A stretch of 64,000 nucleotides of DNA. Origin: Marinobacter sp. es.048 (GTDB lineage Bacteria > Pseudomonadota > Gammaproteobacteria > Pseudomonadales > Oleiphilaceae). How positions within the stretch are numbered: the stretch's first letter is position 1; each line of letters begins with the position of its first letter. Position numbers and translations under genes: made by a program. The stretch lies in contig NZ_FYFA01000001.1 in NCBI RefSeq assembly GCF_900188435.1, forward strand, positions 1-64,000, written 5' to 3'. Under the pieces are notes generated by a model. That model saw nothing but the letters and a program-made list of their open reading frames with translations. It made no database searches and had not been told where the DNA came from. Below are positions 1 to 9,586 of the stretch, piece by piece.

Positions 1-306
1 TTGCGCAAACCGCTGCTGATTGCCGAATTTACGGCTCTTGCCATTCTGCTCGCGTCCATGGGGTGGTTTTCCAGTCAGACCACCGACGGCCAGACGATCA
101 ATGCCGGCTGGCTGCTGATTCCAGCCTTTGCCAGCCTCGGGGTCTTCATCAGCTTCATCGGCCTCATGTACCTGCGCTGGGTAGCCTCGGCAGAAAGCGG
201 CAACCGGTTCAAGCACAAGGTTATTTTCTCACTTCTGGCCGTCACGCTGATCGGCGTCTGGATCTATGGCATTGCCAACACCTGGTTCAGTCTGACCGCC
301 AGCTAG
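1..306 (+). CDS. small three-helix membrane protein, possibly 5' partial
   Basis: The frame is open from the first base (TTG) and gives about 101 residues, so the true start may lie upstream of the window. Three hydrophobic stretches are visible, at about residues 5-22, 34-57 and 75-95, separated by short polar loops. This fits a small inner-membrane protein. It ends 13 bases before the pldA start on the same strand, so the two may be co-transcribed. No motif allows a functional assignment, and the family is not recognised. Confidence 0.55.
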   Translation: MRKPLLIAEFTALAILLASMGWFSSQTTDGQTINAGWLLIPAFASLGVFISFIGLMYLRWVASAESGNRFKHKVIFSLLAVTLIGVWIYGIANTWFSLTAS

Positions 307-319
307 GAGAGAGCACCCG

Positions 320-1445
320 ATGACATCCCCACACCTGTTGGCGTCGCCCACGGCCATCACTACCCTCTCGTTGATGCTGTCGGTGCCTGTATACGTGGCG
401 GCACAGACTGAGGAAGCGCCCTCCATTGATTCGCCCGAACAGTGCGCTCTGATTGACGATGGAATCAAGCGCCTGGCCTGTTTTGACAGCCTCTACAAAC
501 CCACAGAGAGCCAGGCCCGGGCATCGGAAAGCGCCAAAGAACAGGCCGAGAAGAGCGCGGAGCAACTGGCGCCCAGTGGTAAAGATCTCGATGCCGTTGC
601 CGGCAATGCCCTGGAAGGCGATTCCGACGCAGGCGTTATGTCGGCTGGTAGACCGGTATGTAGCAGCTGAAAAGGCCGTCTTCTCATTCTCCGGCGGTTT
701 TGTGGGCCATCGCCCCACCTATATCCTGCCCGTCAGTTGGGTGAAAGATCCGAACGATGTGCCCTCCAGCCCAAGGCTCGGTTCCGTCGGCTACGACTAC
801 AACCTGGAACGGGAAGAGGCCAAGTACCAGATCAGCTTCAAGGTGCCGTTGCTTACGGGGATTATGGATGACCGTACCACCCTCTGGTTTGGCTACACTC
901 AGACGTCGTTCTGGCAGGTCTACAACCAGGACGATTCTGCGCCTTTCCGGGAGACCAACTACGAACCGGAAATATTCGCGCGATATCAGACCGACTGGAA
1001 TATCGGACCTGGCCGGCTTGATGGCGTGACCCTGGGGTTCAACCATCAGTCAAACGGCCAGTCGGAGCCACGTTCCCGGAGCTGGAATCGGGTTATGGGC
1101 TCAGCCGCCTACAGCTATGACCGGTGGCTGTTTATGGTTCAACCCTGGTATCGGATTCCGGAAAACAATGACGATGACAATGCGGATATCGAGCGCTATC
1201 TGGGGCATGCCAATTATTATGCGGTCTACAAGCTGACCGAAGACCGGACGTTTTCGTTACGGCTCATGAACAATCTCCGATCGGATGACAACAAGACGTC
1301 GGTGGAGTTCGGGTACAGTTTTCCGATGGGGGATACGGTTAAGGGGTTCTTCCAGTACTACAACGGGTATGGGGAGAGCCTGATCGACTATAACCACCGG
1401 ATTCAGCGGTTCGGTATCGGGATTATGCTTAACGACTGGCTCTGA
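320..1445 (+). pseudogene. pldA: outer-membrane phospholipase A1 (PldA), frameshifted
   Basis: OMPLA is an outer-membrane beta-barrel enzyme that hydrolyses phospholipid acyl chains. The N-terminal part (from 320) has a signal-peptide-like start and a Cys-containing linker segment. The barrel, in the next frame, carries the family active-site pattern with His and Ser in NHQSNGQ, followed by RSRSWNR. The two halves lie in different frames (frame 2 to about 640-660, then frame 0 to the stop at 1445), equivalent to one extra base near 640. The barrel half is fully open and well conserved, so a consensus indel is as likely as real inactivation. If corrected, the protein would be about 370 residues. 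Confidence is high for the family and low for true pseudogene status. Confidence 0.8.
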
Positions 1446-1483
1446 CCGTGTTGCCTCAGTAACAGTCAGAGCGAGCCATAGAT

Positions 1484-2845
1484 TTAGCCTTCTTTGTTTA
1501 GCCGATCCATTTCAGCCAACAATTCCCCGGTTTTCTCTTCCATCAACGGAATATCCGCCCTCGATTCTACATTCAAACGCACAACCGGCTCGGTGTTGGA
1601 CATCCGAAGGTTGAAGCGCCAGTCGTCGAATTCGATGCTTACGCCGTCCACGTGGCTGACGTTTTTGGCGCCGACGCTGTATTTGGCCTCGATGGCCGCG
1701 ATGACCTTGGGGGGATCATCGATGGTGCGATTGATTTCGCCGCTGGCCGGGTAGGCTTCGATTCGGGCGTCGATAAGCGATGAGAGGGTCTGGCCGGACT
1801 GGCAGAGGCGCTCGGCGACCAGCAGCCAGGGGATCATGCCGCTGTCGCAGTAGGCAAAATCGCGGAAGTAGTGGTGGGCGCTCATTTCGCCACCGTACAC
1901 GGCGTCTTCGTCACGCATTCTCTGTTTGATGAAGGCGTGGCCGGTTTTGCTCTCGATGGCTTCGCCACCGGCGGCTTTCACCAGATCAAGGGTGTTCCAG
2001 GTCAGGCGCGGGTCGTGGATGACTTTGCCGCCACCAGTTTTGCGCAGGAACTGGTCAGCAAGCAGACCAAACAATGTAGTAGCCCTCGATGAAACGGCCG
2101 TTTTCGTCGAAGAAGAAACAGCGGTCGTAGTCGCCATCCCAGGCTATGCCCATGGCGGCGCCTTCCGCGATAACGGCGTCGGCCGTCGCCGCCCGGTTTT
2201 CCGGGAGAATCGGGTTGGGTACGCCGTTGGGAAAATGGCCGTCTGGCTGGTGGTGCACTTTTACGAATTCAAAGGGCAGGTGCTGTTCGAGTTCATCGAT
2301 CACGAGGCCGCGCGGCCCGCCGTTACCGGCGTTGCAGACAATGGTCAGCGGGTTGAGGGAGCCGGCATCGATGTATCCCAATAAATGGTCCACATAGGCG
2401 CTCATCACCTCAAGCGGTTCGTAGCGGCCCTGCTGGGGCGCATCACCGAAAGGCTCAAGCACCCGGTCGCGGATCTCGTTCAGACCGTTGTCGGAGCTGA
2501 TAGGCCGGGACTCAGGGCCGACCATTTTCATGCCGTTGTGATCTTTGGGATTGTGGCTGGCGGTCACCATAATGCCGCCGTCCATCTTGTAATGGCTGTG
2601 GCAAAATACACCTGCTCGGTGCCGCACAGGCCGATATCAAACACATCCGCACCGGCGGCCATCAAGCCCGAGCTGAGCGATTCGGCAATGTCGGGGCTGG
2701 ACATACGGATGTCGTAGCCGACAATCACTTTTTTGGCGCCGGTAATTTCCACGTAGGCGCGTCCGATTTTTTCAGCCAGGACCGGATTCAGTTGATCCGG
2801 CACCCGGCCCCGCAGGTCGTAGGCTTTAAAACAGGACAAGTCCAT
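1484..2845 (-). pseudogene. algC: phosphomannomutase/phosphoglucomutase (AlgC/ManB type), two frameshifts
   Basis: This enzyme interconverts hexose 1- and 6-phosphates (mannose, glucose) for LPS and exopolysaccharide precursors. All four signature loops are present across three reading frames. These are the phosphoserine loop TASHNPKDHNG, the metal loop DGDYDRCFF, the sugar-specificity loop [10 protein letters not shown] and the phosphate-binding loop [10 protein letters not shown]. The start at 2845 gives a typical N-terminus (KAYDLRGRVP). The frame changes near 2590-2600 and again near 2060-2080. Every catalytic element is intact and the summed length (about 450 residues) is normal, so sequence errors are a serious alternative to decay. 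The symbol algC is by family resemblance; manB would be equally defensible. Confidence 0.78.
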
Positions 2846-2854
2846 TGTCTGGAG

Positions 2855-3331
2855 TTACTCCGCGGCGGATGACTGAAGCTGGATGTAGTTCTGGATGCCC
2901 ATCTGGGAAATCATTTCCAGCTGGGTTTCCAGCCAGTCGATGTGCTCTTCTTCACTATCAAGAATGCTGCGGAACAGTTCACGACTGGTGAAATCCTGCA
3001 CTTCTTCGCAGTAGAGGATCGCTTCTTTCAGGTCGGTGTGGGCAATTTCTTCCAGTTTGAGATCGCAGGAGATCATTTCCTCGACGTTCTCGCCGATCAG
3101 CAACTTGTTCAGATCCTGGAGATTGGGGAGGCCTTCGAGGAACAGGATCCGCTCGATAAGCTGGTCTGCATGCTTCATCTCGTCGATGGATTCTTCGTAT
3201 TCCTTGGCGGCCAGCTTGGTAATGCCCCAATCCTTGTACATGCGGGAGTGGAGAAAGTACTGATTGATGGCGGTCAGCTCGTTGCCGAGGACCTTGTTCA
3301 AGTGCTGGATGACCTTTTTATCGCCTTTCAT
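2855..3331 (-). CDS. bfr: bacterioferritin
   Basis: A 158-residue haem-containing ferritin subunit that assembles into a 24-mer, oxidises Fe(II) and stores it as a ferric mineral in the cytoplasm. Ferroxidase-centre residues are visible: Glu18 in [10 protein letters not shown], the Glu and His of the DEMKHAD segment, and the later Glu and EEEH ligands. Met52 in DEMKHAD is the expected axial haem ligand at the subunit dimer interface. Length is exactly typical. It lies just upstream of algC on the same strand, and 35 bp downstream of the bfd reading frame, whose product releases iron from bacterioferritin in characterised species. Confident assignment. Confidence 0.95.
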   Translation of the reverse strand: MKGDKKVIQHLNKVLGNELTAINQYFLHSRMYKDWGITKLAAKEYEESIDEMKHADQLIERILFLEGLPNLQDLNKLLIGENVEEMISCDLKLEEIAHTDLKEAILYCEEVQDFTSRELFRSILDSEEEHIDWLETQLEMISQMGIQNYIQLQSSAAE

Positions 3332-3366
3332 GTTCGGGCTCCCTGATGGCCGAATGAATCAGTGTC

Positions 3367-3630
3367 TTAGGATAGCCCCCTTATGGCACAGGAGAAAAAC
3401 AGAACCGGACAATCGTGCCGGTCAGGCAGGCTGGGCGAGCATATTGGCCATGGGCCCAGGTAGTCGGGCGTGCGGCTCTCGCGCAGGATTTCGCGAGCAG
3501 TGCAGGCACAGCGTCCACACTGGGTACCGACGCCCAGCTCTTTGCCAAGCTGGCGCATGGATGACACGCCGTTATCGGCAGCTTCGCGAATTTCCCGGTC
3601 GGTTACGCCGTGGCAAAGGCAAACGTACAT
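3367..3630 (-). CDS. bfd: bacterioferritin-associated ferredoxin, C-terminus probably frameshifted
   Basis: A small [2Fe-2S] protein that docks on bacterioferritin and reduces the stored iron for release. The cluster ligands are clear: CLC at residues 4-6 and CGRC further on (CX1C...CX2C). The annotated frame runs to 87 residues and ends in an unfamiliar tail after about residue 60. Removing one base in the G/C run near 3461-3466 would instead end the protein with PMANMLAQPA and a stop at 3422-3424. That gives the usual length of about 70 residues, so a consensus indel is suspected. A Fur-box-like sequence sits immediately upstream, consistent with induction under iron starvation. Confidence 0.85.
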   Translation of the reverse strand: MYVCLCHGVTDREIREAADNGVSSMRQLGKELGVGTQCGRCACTAREILRESRTPDYLGPWPICSPSLPDRHDCPVLFFSCAIRGLS

Positions 3631-3663
3631 AGCAGTGACTCACCAATGACAATAAAAGTTAGT

Positions 3664-3681
3664 GATAATTATTGTTATTGG
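3664..3681. promoter_or_regulatory. candidate Fur box upstream of bfd
   Basis: The sequence GATAATTATTGTTATTGG closely resembles the Fur consensus, with GATAAT-type repeats in inverted and direct arrangement. It lies about 35 bp upstream of the bfd start codon. Fur control of bfd is established in other gammaproteobacteria. Binding here is inferred from sequence only. Confidence 0.7.
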
Positions 3682-3738
3682 CATCTAGAAATGCAAGCCT
3701 TCTGGCGTAAATTTGTGCAACATTTGGTATTGCGAGGC

Positions 3739-5026
3739 TCACGAACCCCGGGTCAGATTCCGGGAGCCGGACTCAGTGACCACCACGTTGTCCTCGATAC
3801 GAATGCCCCCACAGCCTCTCAGCCGGCCAATCAGCGCCCGGTTCAGATATTGCCCCAGCTTCCCTTCCAGCAGGGGATCCAGCAGAGAGGGAATGAAATA
3901 GAGACCCGGCTCGATGGTCACTACCATGCCGGGTTCCAGCCGGCGGGTCAGGCGGAGAAAAGGCGCGTCTTCCGGAGGCGCCGCTGGCTTTCCAGCCACA
4001 TCGTGAACTTGGACGCCCAGGAAATGACCAATGCCATGCGGGAAAAACACGCGGGTTATGCCCCGTTCGACGATGTCCTCATCATCCAGGCCAGTGACTA
4101 GCCCGGTCGCCGACAGCAGGGCGGCAAGCCCCTGATGGGCCTTGCGATGAATGTCGACGTAATTCACACCCGGCGCGACCATGTCACAAAGCCTGATCTG
4201 GAGTCGGTCCAGGCCGTGGATCAGGGCCGCAAAGTGCGACTCGTCCGGTCCTGCCGTGGTGCGGGTAATATCGGAACAGTAGCCACGAAAACGCACCCCG
4301 GCATCAATCAGCAAGCTGCGGGGCCGCCCCGGAGGCTGCGTATCGTAATATTTGGTAGTGCAACGTGCCGGCGTGCTCGTTCAGGCCGATAATGCTGTGG
4401 TAAGGCGCTTCGGCTTCCCGCTGACCGGTCGCCTGCTGGTATGCCAGATTGATGCCGAACTCGCTCTCACCGGCCAGGAACGCCTCCCGGGCAGCGGCAT
4501 GACCTGCCAGAGCGAGCCTGTTGGCCTGCGCGAGACACTCAATTTCATATTGGGTCTTGCGCACGCGGGTCTCGTCCAGTGCCCTCAGCAAGGCATCCGG
4601 GTTTTTGTCACCCGGGATATTCTCGATCAGGGCAGGGTCACCGATCACCGCAAGGCTGCCGGGATCGTCCAGCAACGGCGCCTCGGATGAGTCACTGCTG
4701 CGAACCTCGATAAATTGCTGCCAGGGCTCTTCCGCCAGGGGCAGATTGGCTTGCCAGAAGTCGACCGGTTCGAACAGCCAGAGCACGGGCTTATGCCCCG
4801 CCTGGATCCAGAGCCAGCAGTGTTCGCGACCGGCCAGCCCGGTCCATTGCAGAAACGGGCCATAACCCTGGAAGTGCCAGGTCTGGTCATCTCCATAACG
4901 GAAAGGCGCGGCGCCGGAAGCGATCAGCAGGCTGTCGTAGCCATGCTCCTGTAACGCCCCCGTATAACGGTCCAGAAGAATCTGAAGGTGTTCCACCTGG
5001 AGTGACAGCAGGTTCCGGTCAGACAT
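3739..5026 (-). pseudogene. pepQ: Xaa-Pro dipeptidase (PepQ, M24 family), frameshifted
   Basis: This is a cytoplasmic metallopeptidase that cleaves Xaa-Pro dipeptides. The ATG at 5026 opens the N-terminal domain (to about 4340). The C-terminal pita-bread domain is in a second frame from about 4314. Metal ligands are present: two Asp in the segment DAGVRFRGYCSDITRT, His in HGIGHFLGVQVHD, Glu in TIEPGLYF and Glu in RIEDNVVVTE. One frame change near 4310-4340, in the G/C-rich stretch GGGCCGCCCCGG, separates the halves. The combined length of about 430 residues matches PepQ. An indel in the consensus is as likely as genuine inactivation. Confidence 0.8.
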
Positions 5027-5038
5027 GCCCAAGACCTA

Positions 5039-5761
5039 TTACAAACGAAAAACCAAAGGCAGAACCAGAGCGGTGAAGACGCCAGTCAGGCCCATACCCA
5101 GGGAAGCAAACGCACCCGCAGTATGGCTGATCTCGAATGCTCGTGCAGTTCCGATGGCATGGCCGTTCAATCCCAGCGCAAACCCCAGAATGCGCTCATC
5201 CTGAACGGGCAACAAGCGGGCAAGCAGTTCAACAAAGAGTGTGGCCACCACACCGGTAATCAGAAGGCCGCCCATCATCAGGGGCACCGAACCGCCCAGT
5301 TGCTCGGTAATACCAATGGCGATCGGTGCCGTCACTGACTTGGGCGCCAGCGAGGCCAGGACCTCCGGCGTGGCGCCCAGGGCCCAGCCAATCACCACGG
5401 CGTAAACCGCCGCCATGGTGGCGGCAATAGGCAAAGTGACCACAATCGGGCGCCACATGGCACGGATATGGTGCATTTGCTGGTAAAGCGGAATGCCGAG
5501 GGCCACCGTGGCCGGGCCCAGCAACACCGTCAGCCAGCGGGCGCCCTGCTGGTAATCCTGATAGTCCACCGCCAGAACGGCGATGACGCCGGATAACAGA
5601 CACGCTGACAACACAACCGGCGGCAGCCACAAGGGCCGGCCAATGCGTGAGAACAGCCAGTTGCCGGCAAAGAAAGCACCAAGCGTCAAACCGATCGCCA
5701 GAATCGGAGTGGCGGCAAGCGTATCAGGCAACGCCTGGAAGCGGGCAAAGAGATCACTCAC
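5039..5761 (-). CDS. lrgB: LrgB/CidB family membrane protein
   Basis: A 240-residue polytopic membrane protein with about six to seven hydrophobic segments across its whole length. The conserved region near the middle (PKSVTAPIAIGITEQLGG) is characteristic of the LrgB family. Partners in this family form holin/antiholin-like or organic-acid transport pairs with LrgA. The start overlaps the end of the lrgA-like gene by 8 bp, indicating translational coupling. It ends just upstream of the pepQ start. Family assignment is firm; the transported substrate is not evident. Confidence 0.88.
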   Translation of the reverse strand: MSDLFARFQALPDTLAATPILAIGLTLGAFFAGNWLFSRIGRPLWLPPVVLSACLLSGVIAVLAVDYQDYQQGARWLTVLLGPATVALGIPLYQQMHHIRAMWRPIVVTLPIAATMAAVYAVVIGWALGATPEVLASLAPKSVTAPIAIGITEQLGGSVPLMMGGLLITGVVATLFVELLARLLPVQDERILGFALGLNGHAIGTARAFEISHTAGAFASLGMGLTGVFTALVLPLVFRL

Positions 5762-6113
5762 GATCGCTCACTCCCCTGGCCGTCACCGCCTTCATCAACA
5801 ACAAAGTCGTCAGCACACTCAGGAAGGTGCCCACCAGAAGCGCCGCGGCAACCGCAAGCCACTGCTCCGAAAACTGGTCGGCCGTGAAAAACACACCCAC
5901 AACCCCAGGCATGATCAACAGCACAAGCACCGATATCAGCCCCTGGCTGGCCTGAGCCAGATCATCACTGACGCTGCCCTTGACCATCAGCGTAAAGGTA
6001 ATGACCACCATCCCCAGCACGCCGCCACTCACCGGCAACGCCAGAAGCAGGCGCACAGACTCACCAAGAATAAAAAACAGCACCAGAACCAGAAAACCAC
6101 GCAACATCGGCAT
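5754..6113 (-). CDS. lrgA: LrgA/CidA family membrane protein
   Basis: A 119-residue protein with four predicted transmembrane helices, the normal size and topology for LrgA/CidA. It is the first gene of a two-gene operon with the lrgB-like gene, overlapping it by 8 bp. In other bacteria LrgAB-type pairs affect murein hydrolase export, autolysis or pyruvate uptake. Nothing in this sequence chooses among these roles. It is divergent from yaeQ, and the roughly 75-bp gap must hold both promoters. Confidence 0.85.
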   Translation of the reverse strand: MPMLRGFLVLVLFFILGESVRLLLALPVSGGVLGMVVITFTLMVKGSVSDDLAQASQGLISVLVLLIMPGVVGVFFTADQFSEQWLAVAAALLVGTFLSVLTTLLLMKAVTARGVSDRE

Positions 6114-6188
6114 GCGCTTACACTCACCCGGGAAAGAATTGCATTACACTAGCCCAAACCACTACCTCGATACCAATGCAGGAAGCCC

Positions 6189-6734
6189 ATGGCGCTCAAA
6201 GCAACCATTCTCAAGGCGACGCTCAATATCGCCGACATGGACCGTCACTACTACGCGGACCATCAGCTGACCATCGCCCAGCATCCGTCGGAAACCGACC
6301 TGCGCGTAATGATCCGGCTGCTCGCCTTTGCCCTGAACGCCAGCGACACCCTCGAATTCACCAAGGGTCTGAGCACCGATGACGAACCAGAGCTTTGGCA
6401 GAAAGACCTGACCGGCGAGATCGACGTGTGGATTGAGCTGGGCCTGCCGGAAGAAGACCGGATCAGGAAGGCCTGCAACCGCGCCGGGAAAGTGTTCCTT
6501 TATACCTATGGCGACCGCGCCTTTCCTGTCTGGTGGGACAAACACCACGGCAAGCTGGAACGTTTCGACAACCTCACCATTGTCCACCTGCCCGGCGACA
6601 GCACCGAGGCCCTGGCCGAGCTCGCCGACCGCTCCATGACCTTCCAGGTGACCATCCAGGATGGCGAGGTAACCTTCAGCAACGACAACAACCTGGTCAC
6701 GATTACCCCCGAGCAGCGACTGCCCGATAACTGA
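6189..6734 (+). CDS. yaeQ: YaeQ family protein
   Basis: A 181-residue protein that matches YaeQ over its full length. It starts with the typical MALKATILKATLNIADMDR and has the internal ELWQKDLTGEIDVWIELG and TYGDR segments. YaeQ has a PD-(D/E)XK nuclease-like fold by published structural comparison, and its cellular role remains uncertain. It is the last conserved core gene before the tRNA-Arg that marks the island junction. No frameshift is seen here, unlike several neighbours. Confidence 0.93.
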   Translation: MALKATILKATLNIADMDRHYYADHQLTIAQHPSETDLRVMIRLLAFALNASDTLEFTKGLSTDDEPELWQKDLTGEIDVWIELGLPEEDRIRKACNRAGKVFLYTYGDRAFPVWWDKHHGKLERFDNLTIVHLPGDSTEALAELADRSMTFQVTIQDGEVTFSNDNNLVTITPEQRLPDN

Positions 6735-6824
6735 CGGCGAGACTTGGCAGCAGGGGCTGGACAGCGACCCGCTTCGCACGTAAGATTGCGCACTCGAAAT
6801 CGGCGAGCCATCGTCGAGCTCGAA

Positions 6825-6875
6825 GCGCCCGTAGCTCAGCTGGATAGAGCGTTGCCCTCCGGAGGCAAGGGTCAC
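6825..6875 (+). pseudogene. truncated tRNA-Arg(CCG)
   Basis: The sequence gcgcccgtagctcagctgg and what follows reproduces the 5' acceptor strand, D-arm, anticodon stem-loop with CCG anticodon (ctCCGga), and variable loop of a tRNA-Arg. Similarity stops after ggtcac. No T-arm and no 3' acceptor strand follow. It lies 53 bp before an intact tRNA-Arg(CCG) with different acceptor and anticodon stems. It is most likely the remnant of the ancestral tRNA gene, cut by an insertion or deletion event at its 3' half. Confidence 0.75.
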
Positions 6876-6928
6876 TGAAAAAATCCGGGACCGAAGGCAA
6901 CGGTCAAACATGCCAACTTTGGTGAAGA

Positions 6929-7005
6929 CCGCCCGTAGCTCAGCTGGATAGAGCGCCGCCCTCCGGAGGCGGAGGTCAGAGGTTCGAATCCTCTCGGGCG
7001 GGCCA
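6929..7005 (+). tRNA. tRNA-Arg(CCG)
   Basis: A 77-nt cloverleaf folds cleanly. The acceptor stem ccgcccg pairs with cgggcgg. The D-arm is gctc-agctggata-gagc. The anticodon stem ccgcc/ggcgg closes a loop with CCG, and the T-stem agagg/cctct closes ttcgaat. Discriminator G and encoded CCA follow. Position 1 is C, which is less usual than G, but the stem is fully paired. Accessory DNA begins right after the CCA, which fits the common use of tRNA 3' ends as island attachment sites. Confidence 0.93.
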
Positions 7006-7477
7006 TTATTGATTAAGTTCAATAAGTTATAGTTCCGAAACTCTCATCCGCCCCGCCCGCTCAAAATCTTATTCGATTTAATCCGATGACAGGCAATGAC
7101 CTTTGCCTTGTTCCAGTAATTCTACTATTTGGCACACGAAATAACGCCTGTGTCCAAATTGTGTCCATGGTGTGTCCACATTGATTATGCCGCTTCCAAG
7201 CAATTAAGAAATCTGACCTTTGCTCTGATCTAGCGAAATCTGTTTTGGACACAGTACCCTGCGTGGCCTTAACGAGATAATTCGGCTCCTCAGAATTTGG
7301 CGCACCAAGTTGATTTTAGGAGCAAGCGTCTAATCCATGATCCCGATTACCCCTCCTCAGCCTCATCAAGGCTGGCCTCGATTGACTCAAACATCTAAGC
7401 TTCCGACGCTCCGCAAATGACCTTTGCACCAAGATAATCAGCCAGCCGACCTCAAGCTTTTTAAAAAAGGAATTTGA
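7006..7477. other. gene-poor junction after tRNA-Arg
   Basis: This 472-bp stretch separates the tRNA from the first island gene. A 63-codon minus-strand frame (7061-7252) exists but has no recognisable motif and no clear ribosome-binding site. The GC content drops relative to the core. It is the expected position of an attL and integration scar. No exact copy of the tRNA 3' end was noticed elsewhere in the window. Confidence 0.4.
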
Positions 7478-8659
7478 ATGTCAAAAAATCTCTTATCAGT
7501 TTTTGTCGAACCTGAAAAAATCGAGGGCATTTTTTGCAAAGTGCTAACCAACAATGACGATGCGGGCAGACATGGAGTATTGATTCCAGAAGAGGGATAC
7601 AAACTGTTCCCCAAAATTGCCAAATTCACTCCGGGAGTGCCGGAGAACTTCACCGAAAGCATTCGTACGATATGGCCGGAATCGGGGACCACGAGAGAAA
7701 GCTGCTATAAACATTACCATCGTTACCCTGAGAGAAGACTCACTCGCCTGGATCCAGCACTCAACACAACTCCAACTGAAACGCTGCTAGTAATCGGCAA
7801 ACGCACAGATGGAGATCGTTTCTACGAATTACACATTATTCCACGCGGGTCTGAGTCCTATTACCCTCTACTGGAAGACTTGGGACTTAGTTCCGAAGCT
7901 GGGGCCTTTTTATTGGACCTCGAGTGGTCCTCAAATAGGACAAAACATGGCCAGACCGAGGCTGTAAAGAGCCTCTTATCGCAATTTGACAAAATCAAGT
8001 CTGAGGGATACTTGAGAACGCTTAGAGCCGGCAGCACAGGCATAGGCTTTACTTTCGAAACACTTATTGGAATAGAAGAAAATAACGATTCTGGTCCCGA
8101 TTTCATGGGGATCGAGCTCAAGTGCCACAGGCTTAAAAAGGGCCCCGACACTGGCGTTCGCAACCTTTTTCTTAAAGCTCCAACTTGGATCGATGGCAGT
8201 AAAAACCGGCTCCAGCGCCTAGAACGGTATGGATATGAAGATGCTAAACGAAATCGCAGAGCGCTATTTTCTAAAGTGTCCTCAAACGCAAATAGTCATG
8301 GACTGCAGCTAGTTGTCAGCGAAAACGAGGAGTCTGTTTACCTGACTTATCAAGGAACCCAAGTTGCGAAATATAGCTTCAAGGTCCTTGATTTCAGGTT
8401 ATCAGAGAAAGTCACAGAAATAGCTTTCATTGGGGCAACATCCAGAAATAAAGGTGACCAAGAGGAATTCTCTTACCAGACTCTCACCTACTACCAAACA
8501 CCTTCAATAAAACAATTTATATCTCTAATTGATTGCGGCGATGTGCACCTTGAATTGAGGATGCACGATAAAAAGGACTATGGCTGCTGCTTTCGAATCA
8601 AAGAAAGCAAGCTTACCGAACTTTATGCTCGAGTGGAGCACCTTCGAGAAAAGGATTGA
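7478..8659 (+). CDS. MvaI/BcnI-family restriction endonuclease
   Basis: A 393-residue protein. Residues about 188-215 (GIGFTFETLIGIEENN, then GPDFMGIELK) match the MvaI/BcnI catalytic core, with the PD-(D/E)XK residues Asp208, Glu213 and Lys215. Characterised members are monomeric enzymes cutting CCWGG (MvaI) or CCSGG (BcnI). The roughly 150-residue N-terminal region is extra and not recognised. No methyltransferase is adjacent. A Dcm-type enzyme 30 kb away in the same island could protect CCWGG. The low-GC composition differs from the core flank and suggests transfer. The family call is firm; site specificity is inferred. Confidence 0.85.
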   Translation: MSKNLLSVFVEPEKIEGIFCKVLTNNDDAGRHGVLIPEEGYKLFPKIAKFTPGVPENFTESIRTIWPESGTTRESCYKHYHRYPERRLTRLDPALNTTPTETLLVIGKRTDGDRFYELHIIPRGSESYYPLLEDLGLSSEAGAFLLDLEWSSNRTKHGQTEAVKSLLSQFDKIKSEGYLRTLRAGSTGIGFTFETLIGIEENNDSGPDFMGIELKCHRLKKGPDTGVRNLFLKAPTWIDGSKNRLQRLERYGYEDAKRNRRALFSKVSSNANSHGLQLVVSENEESVYLTYQGTQVAKYSFKVLDFRLSEKVTEIAFIGATSRNKGDQEEFSYQTLTYYQTPSIKQFISLIDCGDVHLELRMHDKKDYGCCFRIKESKLTELYARVEHLREKD

Positions 8660-8908
8660 ACACCAGAAGCAGGAAAGGACACTCCTGCGATCTTGCTGAG
8701 AGCCATCCTCCGCAACAATCAAGCACGGCTTTTCGGGAAAACTCCGTTGAGAAGGCTCAGCGCTCCCCTTGCACCACTAACCTATCAAACTCGATGTAAT
8801 GAACGAGCAGAAATTTTTCAAAAATTCACCCATTTTTTCTGTTATTTCGTCAGTCGTGCGTTTTACATACGAGAACCCGGAAACCTCAACGAAACAAAAG
8901 GCGCCCTC

Positions 8909-9586
8909 ATGCGAACCAAACAGAATCTGCCGGTCGAAGACTTGTTTAAATTACTGGACGAAACTTCAGGCGAGAGCCTCGGAGCAAAGGAGAGCGCTGG
9001 AGCAGAAAAAGTCCGGAAAGCTCTGGAGAACGAAGTTTTCAGGCATTGCTACTCAAAAGGGCATAGCGAAAGTCAGATTCGGGATGTCGCATCAAAAGCA
9101 GTCACGGACAGTGTTATTTACTATCTGGCAAAACGAAAGAGCGGCAAGCCCTCACGGCTGAAAAACCTTAAGACCGACTCAGATAGGTTCAATCTCCTTT
9201 TATGGAAAGCCAAACGTGAGGCCACGACTATGTTTCGAAGAAAACGAGACACCAAAATCAAACATGGATTCCTCGATGCGCCCCGGATGGAAGATGATGA
9301 AGGCACAACCAACCTTGATCAGTACCAGAAGCCCGGGCAGAACCAGGACCCGGTTACCAGTCAGCTGCGACTGGGTGAGCTTGCAGACACATTATCCCAG
9401 CTTCCACAGGATGATCAGGAATTCATGGAAAAACTGGTCAGTGCCCAGTTGGACGGGGGCTACAAGCGTCCACCCTACAAGATTGTCGCCGCCGAGCTCG
9501 GCGTAAAGCCTCACAAAGTTGAGTATCGATGGAAGAAACTCAAAGCAAGGATCGCTGAACTTACCCGGGAAAATCGTGAGACATGA
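8909..9586 (+). CDS. sigma-70/ECF-like protein with C-terminal HTH
   Basis: A 225-residue basic protein. ATG at 8909 is chosen over upstream in-frame codons because the upstream segment is low-complexity and not protein-like. The C-terminal part (LPQDDQEFMEKL, then IVAAELGVKPHKVEYRWKKLK) has the pattern of sigma region 4: a helix-turn-helix that recognises promoter DNA. The N-terminal half is helical and resembles region 2 only loosely. A second protein of the same general plan is encoded at 32292-32957. It may be an island-specific sigma factor or a sigma-like DNA-binding regulator. The function is inferred from architecture. Confidence 0.55.
   Translation: MRTKQNLPVEDLFKLLDETSGESLGAKESAGAEKVRKALENEVFRHCYSKGHSESQIRDVASKAVTDSVIYYLAKRKSGKPSRLKNLKTDSDRFNLLLWKAKREATTMFRRKRDTKIKHGFLDAPRMEDDEGTTNLDQYQKPGQNQDPVTSQLRLGELADTLSQLPQDDQEFMEKLVSAQLDGGYKRPPYKIVAAELGVKPHKVEYRWKKLKARIAELTRENRET

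Noticed and set aside
6162..7022. 286-codon minus-strand frame across yaeQ and the tRNA region
   Set aside because: It is antisense to yaeQ and to the tRNA genes. Its segments (such as GPPERIRTSDLRLRRA) are the usual artefact of translating a tRNA backwards.
7061..7252. 63-codon minus-strand frame after tRNA-Arg
   Set aside because: No ribosome-binding site and no recognised domain. It is probably the integration scar.
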